A DNA stretch of 64,000 nucleotides from Paenibacillus flagellatus. GTDB taxonomy: Bacteria > Bacillota > Bacilli > Paenibacillales > NBRC-103111. The DNA lies in contig NZ_QJVJ01000008.1 of assembly GCF_003217775.1 (NCBI RefSeq), positions 124,001 to 188,000 on the forward strand, written 5' to 3'. The notes beneath the pieces are model-generated. The model worked only from the letters and a program-made list of their open reading frames with translations. It searched no databases and was not told the DNA's origin. Both the position numbers and the translations under genes were made by a program. Every line of letters starts with the position of its first letter. Position 1 is the first letter of the stretch. Shown in pieces: positions 34,193 to 43,272 of the stretch.

Positions 34193-37100
34193 GCCAACCT
34201 AACCCAAGCCCGCAACCGGGCCTGTCCCCCAAAACGGCTCCGGCCGTAGTCGGCGCTTATTCCGGCGGCAATCGCCGGACGCTGAAAAAGCGAATACGCC
34301 GGACGATCAATCTGGCCTCCTTGATCAATATCGTGTTATTCAGCTTGATCATGATCGTCGTCCTGAGCTTTTTGTTCAAGCCGATGTCGGCGTTTACCGC
34401 GAACATGGTCAGCCATACCGTGGCCGACTCGATGAACGGGGAGTCGTTTCTGCAGGAGCAAGGCATCGCTTCGCTGGAGCAGTTCGATCCGGAAGTTCCG
34501 CAGGCGGCCGAATGGCGCACCCGGATGGAGCAGGCGGGCAAAATCCAGACCTACCTGCCGCTGGAAGCGAAGGAAGCGATCGAGCAGGAGCTGGACAAGC
34601 AGCACCAGGAGCGGACCCATCCGGCGTTCACCGTCAACTGGGACGCCGAGATGGACGTCATCGACATCAAGGTGGAAATTGCGGATAAAGTCGTCTTCAC
34701 GAACAAAGAACGGCTCGTCATGCTGAACGGTTTCTGGTTTGACAAGCTGTCGCACTTCTACAACGTCGAAGCGTCCCACCCGCTGCTCGACGCTAGCGGC
34801 AAGCAGGTCGGCAGCGTGACGGCCGTCGTCGCTCCGCAGGTGACGGTGGTTCTGCTGCTCGCCGCCGCCCTGCTGTTCATCGTGCTCGTCATCGTCGCGA
34901 TGTGGATTACGAAGCTGATCAGCCGCCTGCTGTCGATTCCGGTGCTGACGCCGCTCGAGCAGCTGAACGCCAAAATTCGCGCGATGGCCGACGAGGACTA
35001 CGAGTCGACGATGAACAGCCAAATCGTGCTGAACCGCCCGTTCCGGGAAATCGAGGAGCTCGCCGCCGGCACGAACCGGATCATGCAGAAGATGAAAGGG
35101 TACAACGAGCTGCTGCGGCACCAGAAGGCGACGCTCGAGGAGCAGACGCAAATTTTGGAGGAGCAGAAGCAGACGCTGGAGGATCAGAACGAGGAGCTGG
35201 AGGCGCAAAACGACGAGCTGTTCCGCTCGAAGCAGCTGCTGCAGGAGGCGCAGCGCAGCGTCGTCCGCAGCGAGCGGGCGATCCGCAACGTGCTCGACAA
35301 CGCGGGCCAAGGGTTTTTGACGTTCGGTCCCGATTTCCGCATCGATCCGGATTACAGCCTGGAATGCACGAAGCTGTTCAACAAATCGCTCGAATATTTC
35401 ACGTTCCCGGAGCTGATCGCGCTCGGGGACCCGGAGCAGCAGCGTTTCCTCGAAAGCCTGCTCGCGAAAATGTTCCACGAAACCGACCCGTACAAGCGAT
35501 CCGTCTATATGCCGCTCTTGACCGACGAAATCGAGGTGAACGGCCGCCATATCCATATCGGCTACAAGCTGATCCCGAACGCCAACGACGAGACGTCGGA
35601 GTCGTTCATGGCGATTTTGACCGACATTACGGAGAAGCGGGAGATGCAAAGCCAGATGGAGGCGGAACGGAACATTTTGAAAATGGTCGTGAAGGTGATC
35701 GTCGATTACGGGGATTACACCGAATGCGTGCGCGACTTCAAAAACTTCCACGACATCGAGCTCGCCGAGCTGCTGAACGGGCCGGAGCCGATGCGGACGA
35801 AGCTGCTTCACGTGTATCGGGACGTCCATACGTTCAAAGGCAATTTCGCCCAGTTCGGCTTGACGCACGTCGTGGAACGGCTGCATGCGCTCGAAAACGA
35901 GCTGAGCGAGCTGCTGCGAAGCTCGGACGGGCTGACGCTCGCGGAAGTATCGGGGGCTGCCCGGCGCTGGGATTTCCGCGGCTGGCTGCAGCGGGACGTG
36001 GAGGTGCTCGAGTCGGTGCTCGGCGAATCGTTCCTCGTCCAGCAGGACGTGCTTCTGATCGACAAGTCGAAAATAATCGAGATCGAGAAAAAGATGCTCG
36101 CCATCTTGTCGCCGGGCGAATGCAAGCTGCTGCTGCCCGATTTGCGCAAGCTGCGGTACCGGCCGTTCAAGGAGCTGCTCAAATCGTATCCGGATTACGT
36201 GGCCGGCTTGGCGGAGCGGATGGAGAAGCTCGTCGCTCCGTTCGAGGTGCGCGGAGAGGAGGTCGTCGCCGATTCGGAGACGTATTACGACTTCTCCCGG
36301 TCGCTCATTCACGTGTTCCGCAACATCGTCGATCATGCGATCGAGCCGGCTGACGAACGGGTGGCGGCCGGCAAAGACGAATACGGACGGATCGACTGCG
36401 ACATTCGGCTCGAGGGCCGAAGCCTGGTCGTCACGATCCGCGACGACGGCAAAGGGATCGACCCGGCGCTCATTCGCGAAAAAGCGCTGGAGCGGAGGAT
36501 GGCTTCGGCGGAGGAGCTGGACGGGATGAGCGACCGCGACGTCATCCAGCTCGTCTTCGGCGACGAATTTTCGACGCGGGATCAAGTGTCCGACCTGTCG
36601 GGCCGGGGCATCGGCCTGTCGTCGGTGCGTGCGGAGGCGGAGCGGCTCGGCGGGTCCGCCAAAGTCGAATCGACGGTCGGCGTCGGATCGACGTTCACGT
36701 TCGAGCTCCCGTACGAGGAGCTGACCGGCCTGCCGGACATCGAGTTTCCGGTCATGATCCGACCGCTGATCGACCATACGAAGTCGTACTTCAACGAGTG
36801 CGTCGACACCCGGATCGAAGCGGAGGACGGGTTCCGGATGTATGCGACGGACAAGCTGGCGCTTCAGCGCGTGACCGCCTTCGTGACGGTGAAGGGAGCG
36901 CTGGAAGGGATGTTCGTCATGACGATGGACGAGGGGCTCGCCCGGACGCTCGTTCGCGGGATCGTGCTCGATCCGCTCGAGCCGGCGGAGGAAGAAGCGC
37001 TCTTGGAGGACTGCCTGGCGGAGACGGCGAATACGATATTGGGCAATTCGTTCCGCATGTTCCAGTCGCTGGCCGACTTTATGCTGATGGAGCCGCCGAT

Positions 37101-37224
37101 TACGTTCAATACCGAAGGAGCTTCGGTCAAGTACGCGGACTCCGAAATATGGACGTGCCGGATGAAGTCCGCCGCCGGCGAGCTCGCGATCAGCTTCGTG
37201 AATATGAAGAAGACGAGCGCATGA
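34189..37224 (+). CDS. CheA-like membrane histidine kinase with internal Hpt and C-terminal CheX-like domain
   Basis: 1011 residues from a GTG overlapping the cyclase stop codon. Order: basic Pro-rich N-terminus; transmembrane helix (about 42-64); extracellular domain of about 150 residues; second helix (about 218-242); HAMP region; strong coiled coil (302-362); PAS-like region (365-480). An Hpt domain follows with His547 in [10 protein letters not shown] CheA-type ATPase has N-box [14 protein letters not shown]1 DDGKGID and G2 LSGRGIGL (about 690-845). The end (about 855-1011) resembles the CheX phosphatase, with ExxN at Glu945/Asn948 ([10 protein letters not shown]). CheA dimerisation and CheW-like P5 domains are missing. 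Probably phosphorylates the flanking response regulators. Confidence 0.85.
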   Translation: MSQPNPSPQPGLSPKTAPAVVGAYSGGNRRTLKKRIRRTINLASLINIVLFSLIMIVVLSFLFKPMSAFTANMVSHTVADSMNGESFLQEQGIASLEQFDPEVPQAAEWRTRMEQAGKIQTYLPLEAKEAIEQELDKQHQERTHPAFTVNWDAEMDVIDIKVEIADKVVFTNKERLVMLNGFWFDKLSHFYNVEASHPLLDASGKQVGSVTAVVAPQVTVVLLLAAALLFIVLVIVAMWITKLISRLLSIPVLTPLEQLNAKIRAMADEDYESTMNSQIVLNRPFREIEELAAGTNRIMQKMKGYNELLRHQKATLEEQTQILEEQKQTLEDQNEELEAQNDELFRSKQLLQEAQRSVVRSERAIRNVLDNAGQGFLTFGPDFRIDPDYSLECTKLFNKSLEYFTFPELIALGDPEQQRFLESLLAKMFHETDPYKRSVYMPLLTDEIEVNGRHIHIGYKLIPNANDETSESFMAILTDITEKREMQSQMEAERNILKMVVKVIVDYGDYTECVRDFKNFHDIELAELLNGPEPMRTKLLHVYRDVHTFKGNFAQFGLTHVVERLHALENELSELLRSSDGLTLAEVSGAARRWDFRGWLQRDVEVLESVLGESFLVQQDVLLIDKSKIIEIEKKMLAILSPGECKLLLPDLRKLRYRPFKELLKSYPDYVAGLAERMEKLVAPFEVRGEEVVADSETYYDFSRSLIHVFRNIVDHAIEPADERVAAGKDEYGRIDCDIRLEGRSLVVTIRDDGKGIDPALIREKALERRMASAEELDGMSDRDVIQLVFGDEFSTRDQVSDLSGRGIGLSSVRAEAERLGGSAKVESTVGVGSTFTFELPYEELTGLPDIEFPVMIRPLIDHTKSYFNECVDTRIEAEDGFRMYATDKLALQRVTAFVTVKGALEGMFVMTMDEGLARTLVRGIVLDPLEPAEEEALLEDCLAETANTILGNSFRMFQSLADFMLMEPPITFNTEGASVKYADSEIWTCRMKSAAGELAISFVNMKKTSA

Positions 37225-37261
37225 CGCGTTTGTTGCCTAACCAAAGGGGAGAGATCCGACA

Positions 37262-38029
37262 ATGGCCAGCATTCTAATCGTGGACGATTCGATCCTGATG
37301 CGGCGCAATCTGCGCATGCTGCTGACGGAAGCGGGGCATGAAGTGGTAGCCGAGGCGTCCAACGGCTTCGAAGCCTACAAGGAATACGTGAGGACGCAGC
37401 CCGATCTCGTGACGATGGACATTACGATGCCCGTCATGAGCGGTCTGGACGCGGTCAAAAAAATAATCGCCACGTATCCGCAGGCGAACATCATCATGAT
37501 CAGCGCTCTCGACCAAAAAAGCATGGTGTTCGAGGCGATCCAGAACGGAGCGAAGCATTACATCCTGAAGCCGATTACGATCGAGAAAATATTGCATACG
37601 GTGGAAGAGGTGCTCAAGCTGCCCAAGGAGAGCTCGCGCTTCGACGACGACCATCCGCTGAGCGAGCTGGAGGCGAAGGCGAGCATCGTGGACCACAACG
37701 CGCCGCCGTTCTCGATCGACAACAAAAACGGGATTTTCATCGTGACGGTCCGCTCCCATCTCGATCAGGCGAGCCTGGACGCGATCGGCATCGCGGTGCA
37801 AGGATTTTTGTTCATCAAGCCGCTCAAGGTCGTCGTCAATTTCGGGCAGGTCGAGTCGCTGGAGGAGGCGTACCTGCAAACGCTGATCGAATATATCCGG
37901 AACATTCAGGGGGCCGGCGGTATCGTCAAAATCGTCGCCCGCAGCATGACGCTCATTCCGGTGCTAAAGGTGAAGGACGATCAATTGTTCCATACGATCT
38001 ATACCGATATGACACAAATTATATTGTAG
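37262..38029 (+). CDS. Response regulator: CheY-like receiver plus STAS-like C-terminal domain (second copy)
   Basis: 255 residues, AAAGGGGAG about 10 bases upstream. Paralogue of the regulator at 32104: ILIVDDS, Asp53 in TMDITMP, Lys103 in ILKPIT, and the same C-terminal domain (FSIDNKNGIFIVTVRSHLD onward). It has a shorter, acidic linker. Two regulators of the same build around one kinase suggest a phosphorelay or a signal/sink pair as in chemotaxis. Followed by a strong terminator that closes the module. Confidence 0.85.
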   Translation: MASILIVDDSILMRRNLRMLLTEAGHEVVAEASNGFEAYKEYVRTQPDLVTMDITMPVMSGLDAVKKIIATYPQANIIMISALDQKSMVFEAIQNGAKHYILKPITIEKILHTVEEVLKLPKESSRFDDDHPLSELEAKASIVDHNAPPFSIDNKNGIFIVTVRSHLDQASLDAIGIAVQGFLFIKPLKVVVNFGQVESLEEAYLQTLIEYIRNIQGAGGIVKIVARSMTLIPVLKVKDDQLFHTIYTDMTQIIL

Positions 38030-38045
38030 GCGCAGGCTAAGCGAG

Positions 38046-38079
38046 AAGGAGCCGTTCCCGGCGGGGGACGGCTCCTTTT
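38046..38079 (+). terminator. Intrinsic terminator of the signalling module
   Basis: 14-bp stem (38046-38059 / 38064-38077, one G-U pair) with a GGCG loop, ending in TTTT. Confidence 0.9.
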
Positions 38080-38129
38080 CTTGCCCGATCGGCGGCGGAC
38101 GGGGGCTCGTGCTTCTGCACGGCATCGTC

Positions 38130-39782
38130 TTAACGGCGAACGCGGCGTGCCTTTCGCGCCTTGCAGCGGACGAGGCGCTTCCGCTTCAGCCGGATGCGGC
38201 GCGCATGACGGCGCCTGCGCCGGAGGCGCCGAACGCGGCGTTTGACGAGTCGAACGCGGCGTACGGCGGGCCGGCCGGGACAAGCGGCCGGCTTCGCCTC
38301 GCTGTCGGCCAAGGCGGCTTGTGCGGCGTACGGCTCGGAGCGGGCTGCGGCGGCGGCGGCTCCGGCCTCGGCCAAGGCGGCCTGCGCCGCGGCAAGCGCC
38401 GCATCGGACGCGGCGAGAGCGGCACGAACGGCGGCGAGCTCGGCCTGCGACGCGCCCAGGGCGGACAACGTCCCGGCAAGATCGGTACGTGCGAGGTCCA
38501 ACGCGCCTTGCGCCGCCGTCAGCTCGGCCCGGGCGGACGCCAATACCGACTCGGCGGCGGCCAGCCGGGCCTGCGTCGACGCGAGCTCGGCCTGCAAGGC
38601 CGCGAGCTCGGCTTGCGCCGCGGCCAGCGAAGCCTGCAGCGCGGCGTTTTGCGCCTGCGACGCCGCGAGGGCGGCCAGTGCGGCGGCGAGCTGCTCCTCG
38701 ACGGTCGGACCGATCGGGTCGGCGTCCAGGAAGGGGATGAATTCCGAGACGGCCGGGGCGTTGTTGTCGATGACGGCATCCCCCGTCCCGCCCGGATTGG
38801 CCGGGTTGGCCGGTCCCGTCGCGCTTCCCCACCAGTTGTTGGTGGCTTCCAGTCTCCTGTTCGGAAGCGTGTCGTCGTACGCGTTCGGATCGATCAGCAG
38901 GCCGGCGTTCGCGTTTCCTTGAATGCTGTTGGCTATGGCGCGGATATTCGTGTTGGGCGTCGCCAAAAAGATCGTGTTGACATAGATGGCGTTGCTGATG
39001 CCGTCGTGCAGCACGTTGCCTTCGATCTCCGTCAACGTATTGCCGCCCCCCAAAAAGATGGCGCTGCCCTGCGTATTGCGCATCCGGTTGTCCCGTATTT
39101 TCACGTTCGTCGTATTCGTGAGCGCAATCGAATTGTCGTCGATCATGTCGTTGTTGGAGATGACGATGTTCGCTTGAGGGAGCAGGGGGGAGCCGAACGA
39201 TCCGGCGGCGAAGTTGATGGAGGCGGCGGGGGTGTGGCCGGTAAACCGGTTGGAGTCGATCAGGACGTTGACGGAGCCGTTTTGGGTGTAGATGCCGTTT
39301 CCGCCGGCGCCGCCGGGCTGATTATTGGCGATCAAGGCGTTCCGGCGAACTTGCGAAAACGTATTGCCGGCGCCCGTGACGGTATCGATCGACAATCCGC
39401 CCTCGTTGTTTTGGATCACATTATTAAAAATCCAGTACCCGGAAAAGGCCGGGGACGTAAAAATCCCGAACCCCGTCGCGTTATTCCGAACCGTGAAGCC
39501 GTCGAAGACGACGTTCGCCGCATTCAGCTGGACGCTTCCGGTAACGTCGGTAATCTCGATAATCGATTCCGCGGCGGGACCCGCGGAACGGGTCCGGGCG
39601 TCGACACCCGCCTGGGCGCCCAGCAGTTGAATCGTCTTGGTGACGACGATCGGCCCGCCTTCGCTGGCGTTCGTATAGAAGCCCGGCGCGACGCGAATCG
39701 TATCGTAGGGTTGGACGAGCGGGCTGGCGATCGCCCCGTTGATCGTGGCGAAATCCCCGGGTACGGTCCATTCGTTGGCCAT
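38130..39782 (-). CDS. Right-handed beta-helix protein with Ala-rich coiled coil and poly-Arg tail
   Basis: 550 residues from the ATG at 39782, with AAAGGAGGT 9 bases upstream. Residues about 5-330 are a parallel beta-helix of pectate-lyase/NosD type (VVFDGFTVRNNATGFGIF, NVLIDSNRFTGH, NVKIRDNRMRNTQGSAIFLG). A long Ala/Gln/Leu heptad coiled coil follows (about 345-490). The last 50 residues are about half Arg or Lys. There is no signal peptide, membrane helix or sortase motif. A cytosol-made spore-surface or phage-tail-like adhesin role is conceivable but unproven. High GC3 continues into the tail, so a frameshift there is unlikely. Confidence 0.78.
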   Translation of the reverse strand: MANEWTVPGDFATINGAIASPLVQPYDTIRVAPGFYTNASEGGPIVVTKTIQLLGAQAGVDARTRSAGPAAESIIEITDVTGSVQLNAANVVFDGFTVRNNATGFGIFTSPAFSGYWIFNNVIQNNEGGLSIDTVTGAGNTFSQVRRNALIANNQPGGAGGNGIYTQNGSVNVLIDSNRFTGHTPAASINFAAGSFGSPLLPQANIVISNNDMIDDNSIALTNTTNVKIRDNRMRNTQGSAIFLGGGNTLTEIEGNVLHDGISNAIYVNTIFLATPNTNIRAIANSIQGNANAGLLIDPNAYDDTLPNRRLEATNNWWGSATGPANPANPGGTGDAVIDNNAPAVSEFIPFLDADPIGPTVEEQLAAALAALAASQAQNAALQASLAAAQAELAALQAELASTQARLAAAESVLASARAELTAAQGALDLARTDLAGTLSALGASQAELAAVRAALAASDAALAAAQAALAEAGAAAAAARSEPYAAQAALADSEAKPAACPGRPAVRRVRLVKRRVRRLRRRRRHARRIRLKRKRLVRCKARKARRVRR

Positions 39783-39943
39783 GTCGGCATACCTCCTTTT
39801 CGCAGCATGCTTGCGTCGAATGAGCTGGCAGTCTCTTATTGCTACTACCTTATTCAATCGGGCTTTTGCCGACCGGGCCTTTGATAGGGGACAGGGACCC
39901 ATTTATTCGGACGTTCGGCCATCTTCGCTTACGGTTCGACGGG

Positions 39944-40813
39944 CTACAGCCGATGGCGCTTGCGGTATTCGCTCGGCGCCAATCCGACCCGTGCCGCGAA
40001 CAGCCGGCTCAAGTAATAGCCCGACGCATAGCCGCAGGCCGCGGCGATACGGTCCACCGTCAGGCGCGTCTCCCGGAGCAGGCGGCAAGCCCGCTCGATC
40101 CGGACGGACGTCAAGTAATCGCCGGGCGTCATCCGGTAGGCAGCGCGGAACCGGCGAATCAGCTGTACCGGGCTGAGCCCGAGCTCGGCCGAAAGCTGCT
40201 TGACGCCGTAAGGCTCGGCATATCGTTCCTCGAGCTTGCGGGCCGCCTGCGCCATCAGGTCGTCGGGAGCGGAGCGGGACGAACGGCCGGACGACGAATC
40301 GGTGAGCCGTTCGAGACACCACGATGTCCAGATGTCGTTCCAATAATGGCTCAGCAGCGGGTAGGAGGAAGGGAGCCCGAGCGAGCCGATCCGCCTCCAC
40401 TTGGCGAACGAATCGAACAGCCGCCCGCGATCGCTGGGCGTGAATCGTACCGGGAGGGGCGGTCCGGCGTTCGGAGCCGGCACGAGGTCGATCCGCAGAA
40501 GCGCGAAGTGAAACGTCAGCGCCTCCGACACGAGCGTCCGGCGGAACGGGACGGAGGGCGGGCACAGCACGAGGTCACCGCTGCCGGCCGTGCCGGACGA
40601 CTCGCCGATGCCGTACGCGAAAGCGCCGCTTTCGACGGCGAACAGACACCACGCGTCGTACTTGTCCGTCTCGAGCAAAAATTCGCGCTTGGCGTCCCAA
40701 TACGTATAGCCGGTCATCGTCCAGCGCAGCTCCTCCCAGCCGGGCGCCGCTTCGACGATCGGTTCTCTCCCCGCCTGCGGCGAAGCCGCAGCCCCCTTAT
40801 CCGCATCCTTCAT
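39944..40813 (-). CDS. AraC family transcriptional regulator
   Basis: 289 residues from the ATG at 40813, with GGAGGGAG about 9 bases upstream. An N-terminal cupin-like ligand domain (to about 160) is followed by two C-terminal helix-turn-helix motifs (YGVKQLSAELGLSPVQLIRRF and IAAACGYASGYYLSRLFAARVG). It is divergent from an FAD-dependent oxidoreductase gene and is probably its activator, responding to a sugar-like ligand. Confidence 0.9.
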   Translation of the reverse strand: MKDADKGAAASPQAGREPIVEAAPGWEELRWTMTGYTYWDAKREFLLETDKYDAWCLFAVESGAFAYGIGESSGTAGSGDLVLCPPSVPFRRTLVSEALTFHFALLRIDLVPAPNAGPPLPVRFTPSDRGRLFDSFAKWRRIGSLGLPSSYPLLSHYWNDIWTSWCLERLTDSSSGRSSRSAPDDLMAQAARKLEERYAEPYGVKQLSAELGLSPVQLIRRFRAAYRMTPGDYLTSVRIERACRLLRETRLTVDRIAAACGYASGYYLSRLFAARVGLAPSEYRKRHRL

Positions 40814-40890
40814 GGCAGCCGTCTCCCTCCATGTGAAATAAAAGACACAAAAGTCGATCGTTTCGTCCATTTTCGCCAAAAACGACGGTG

Positions 40891-40916
40891 GTATGATGAA
40901 ATTATATACATCATAC
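40891..40916. promoter_or_regulatory. Palindrome in the divergent AraC / oxidoreductase intergenic region
   Basis: GTATGATG-aaattatata-CATCATAC, a perfect 8-bp inverted repeat with an AT-only spacer, ending 22 bases before the oxidoreductase start. Likely an operator and/or promoter element. Confidence 0.55.
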
Positions 40917-40938
40917 TCCAGTATAAGGTGGTTTGGCT

Positions 40939-43209
40939 ATGCGCGAAGAAACGGTGAGAGCGGATATAACCGTCGTCGGCGGCGGCTTGGCCGGCGTATC
41001 GGCGGCCATTGCGGCGGCCCGGCTCGGGCGGACCGTCTCGCTTGTGAACAACCGGCCGGTGCTCGGCGGCAATTCCAGCAGCGAGGTGCGCGTCTGGGTT
41101 TGCGGGGCGACGGCGCACGGGACGAACCGGTATGCGCGGGAAACCGGCATCATGGGCGAGCTGTTCGTCGAGAACCAATACCGCAACCCGGACGGCAATC
41201 CGTATATATGGGATACGGTCGTGCTGGAAGCGGTCCGGGCGGAGCCGAATATCCGGCTGTTCCTCAATACCGACGTTCACGAGGTGGAGGCGGACGGCGA
41301 CGAGCACGATCGCACGATCCGCTCGGTGACGGGGTGGATGATGGGCTCGGAACGGCGAATCCGCTTCGAGAGCGACCTGTTCCTCGACTGCACCGGCGAC
41401 GGGCTCGTCGGGTTCCTCGCCGGGGCGAAATACCGGATCGGCCGCGAGGCGAAGCACGAATACGACGAGGAATGGGCGCCCGAGGTCGCCGACGATATCA
41501 CGCTCGGCAGCACGCTTCTGTTCTATACGAAAGATGCCGGCCAACCGGTGAAGTACGTGCCGCCGTCGTTCACCAAAAACATCGAGCAAACCTCGATCCC
41601 GATGCGGCGCGTCATCCGCAGCGGCGACTCCGGCTGTCACTACTGGTGGATCGAATGGGGCGGGGAGCTCGATACGGTGCACGACAACGAGCGGATCCGC
41701 GACGAGCTGTGGTCGGTCATTTACGGCATTTGGGACTATATCAAAAATTCCGGCAAATTCGACGCCGCGAACATGACGCTCGAATGGGTCGGATCGATCC
41801 CCGGCAAACGCGAATACCGCCGGTTCGTCGGCGATTACGTGCTGAACCAGAACGACATACTCGCCCAGCGCGAATTCGACGACGGGGTCGCCATCGGCGG
41901 CTGGTCGATCGACCTGCATCCGCCGCAAGGGATGTACGCCGCGGAGAGCGGCTCGAAGCATCTGTACGCGGACGGCGTCTACCACGTCCCGTTCCGCTCG
42001 CTCTACTCCGTGAACGTGCGCAACATGCTGATGGCCGGCCGCGACATCAGCGCGTCGCACGTCGCCTTCGGCACGACGCGCGTCATGGCGACGTGCGCCG
42101 TCATCGGCGAAGCCGCCGGCACCGCGGCGGCGCTGTGCGCGGCCAAGGGCGTCGCGCCCCGGCAGCTGTACGCCGAGCACCTCGGCGAGCTGCGGCAGAC
42201 GCTGCTGCGCCAGGACGCGTCGATCGTCGGCCTCCGCAACGCGGACGGCCGCGATCTCGCGCTGGGCGCGCGAGCGACCGCCTCCAGCTCGCTCGCCGCG
42301 CTCGGCGTGGAGCGCGCCGGCGGAGAGCGCCACCGGCTCGCGCGCGACGCCGCGCTGCTGTTCCCCGTCGAGCCGCGGCTTGACGGCATCGAGCTGCTGA
42401 TCGACGCGGACGCGGCGACGACGGTGAACGTCGAGTTGTGGGATACCGGTCGCAAGGAAAACTACGTGCCGCATACGCTGCGGGCGAAGGCGAGCGCCTC
42501 CGTCCGGCCGGGCGAGAAGCAGTGGGTGCGATTCGGGCTGACGTGGGAGCCGGGCGAGCCGCAGAACGCCTTCGTCGTCGTGAAGGCGAATGCCGCCGTC
42601 CAGCTGCACCACGCCGCCGAGCCGCTGTCGGGCGTCCTTATCTTCTTCAAGGGGGAGGAGCCGCAAGTACCCGTCAACTTGGAGGAGAAGAAGCCGGATC
42701 AGCCGATCGTGCTGTGGCGGATGAACCGCAAGGCGCGCCAGCCGTTCTGCTTCCGCGCCGATCCGTCGACGTCCGCCTATGCGCCGGACAAAGCGGTGAA
42801 CGGGTATCATAGGCCGTACGGAGGCCCGCAGCAATGGATGTCCGCGCCCATGCGCGACGGGGCGGAGGAATGGCTGCAGCTGGAATGGGACCGGCCGTCG
42901 AAGCTGGCGGAGCTTCATTTGACGTTCAACGACGACGTCAACGAAGATTTGATCAACCTGCACCATCACCGGACGCCGTTCGAAATCGTGCCGGAGCTCG
43001 TGAGGAATTACCGGGTGGAGGCGCGCGTCGGCGGGGAGTGGAGAACGCTGCTGCGCGAAACCGGCAACCGGAAGCGGAAGCGGGTGCATCGGCTGGCGGA
43101 GCCGGTGGAGGCCGATCGGCTGAAGGTGGTCGTGGAGGAAACGAACGGGAGCCGCTACGCGGAGATCGTCGAGGTGCGCGCGTACGGTCCCGACGGCGCG
43201 GGGGCGTAA
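40939..43209 (+). CDS. FAD-dependent oxidoreductase with C-terminal discoidin-like domain
   Basis: 756 residues from the ATG at 40939, 7 bases after AAGGTGG. N-terminal FAD domain with DITVVGGGLAGVSAAIAAAR and VLGGNSSSEVR, and the C-terminal FAD segment MLMAGRDISASHVAFGTTR; this is the PF12831 family. From about residue 430 two beta-sandwich regions follow, the last of the F5/8 type C (discoidin) kind (SAYAPDKAVNGYHRPYGGPQ). No signal peptide, so cytosolic. Paired with the AraC regulator; the substrate may be a carbohydrate derivative (inference). Confidence 0.85.
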   Translation: MREETVRADITVVGGGLAGVSAAIAAARLGRTVSLVNNRPVLGGNSSSEVRVWVCGATAHGTNRYARETGIMGELFVENQYRNPDGNPYIWDTVVLEAVRAEPNIRLFLNTDVHEVEADGDEHDRTIRSVTGWMMGSERRIRFESDLFLDCTGDGLVGFLAGAKYRIGREAKHEYDEEWAPEVADDITLGSTLLFYTKDAGQPVKYVPPSFTKNIEQTSIPMRRVIRSGDSGCHYWWIEWGGELDTVHDNERIRDELWSVIYGIWDYIKNSGKFDAANMTLEWVGSIPGKREYRRFVGDYVLNQNDILAQREFDDGVAIGGWSIDLHPPQGMYAAESGSKHLYADGVYHVPFRSLYSVNVRNMLMAGRDISASHVAFGTTRVMATCAVIGEAAGTAAALCAAKGVAPRQLYAEHLGELRQTLLRQDASIVGLRNADGRDLALGARATASSSLAALGVERAGGERHRLARDAALLFPVEPRLDGIELLIDADAATTVNVELWDTGRKENYVPHTLRAKASASVRPGEKQWVRFGLTWEPGEPQNAFVVVKANAAVQLHHAAEPLSGVLIFFKGEEPQVPVNLEEKKPDQPIVLWRMNRKARQPFCFRADPSTSAYAPDKAVNGYHRPYGGPQQWMSAPMRDGAEEWLQLEWDRPSKLAELHLTFNDDVNEDLINLHHHRTPFEIVPELVRNYRVEARVGGEWRTLLRETGNRKRKRVHRLAEPVEADRLKVVVEETNGSRYAEIVEVRAYGPDGAGA

Positions 43210-43221
43210 GGCCAGCGATAA

Positions 43222-43267
43222 AAAGAACGGTTCGTCGAGCTTGCGAACGCTCGACGAACCGTTCTTT
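43222..43267. terminator. Bidirectional terminator between convergent oxidoreductase genes
   Basis: A perfect 18-bp inverted repeat (43222-43239 / 43250-43267), extendable by one pair. It ends in TTT rightwards and has an A-run at its left side, so it can end both genes. Confidence 0.9.
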
Positions 43268-43272
43268 CGTTT

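Noticed and set aside
34336-36777. 813-residue leftward ORF
   Set aside because: Lies wholly opposite the CheA-like kinase, which has clear domains; composition is that of a shadow frame.
38130-38290. Frameshift as the origin of the poly-Arg tail
   Set aside because: Third codon positions remain GC-rich in the annotated frame through to the stop codon, and the alternative frames show worse bias, so the tail is kept as real but flagged.
38109-39884. 591-residue rightward ORF
   Set aside because: Opposite the beta-helix gene. It is Gly/Arg-rich because it reads the Ala-rich coiled coil in antisense; no ribosome binding site at its start.
40810-43089. 759-residue leftward ORF
   Set aside because: Opposite the FAD oxidoreductase; shadow of high GC3.
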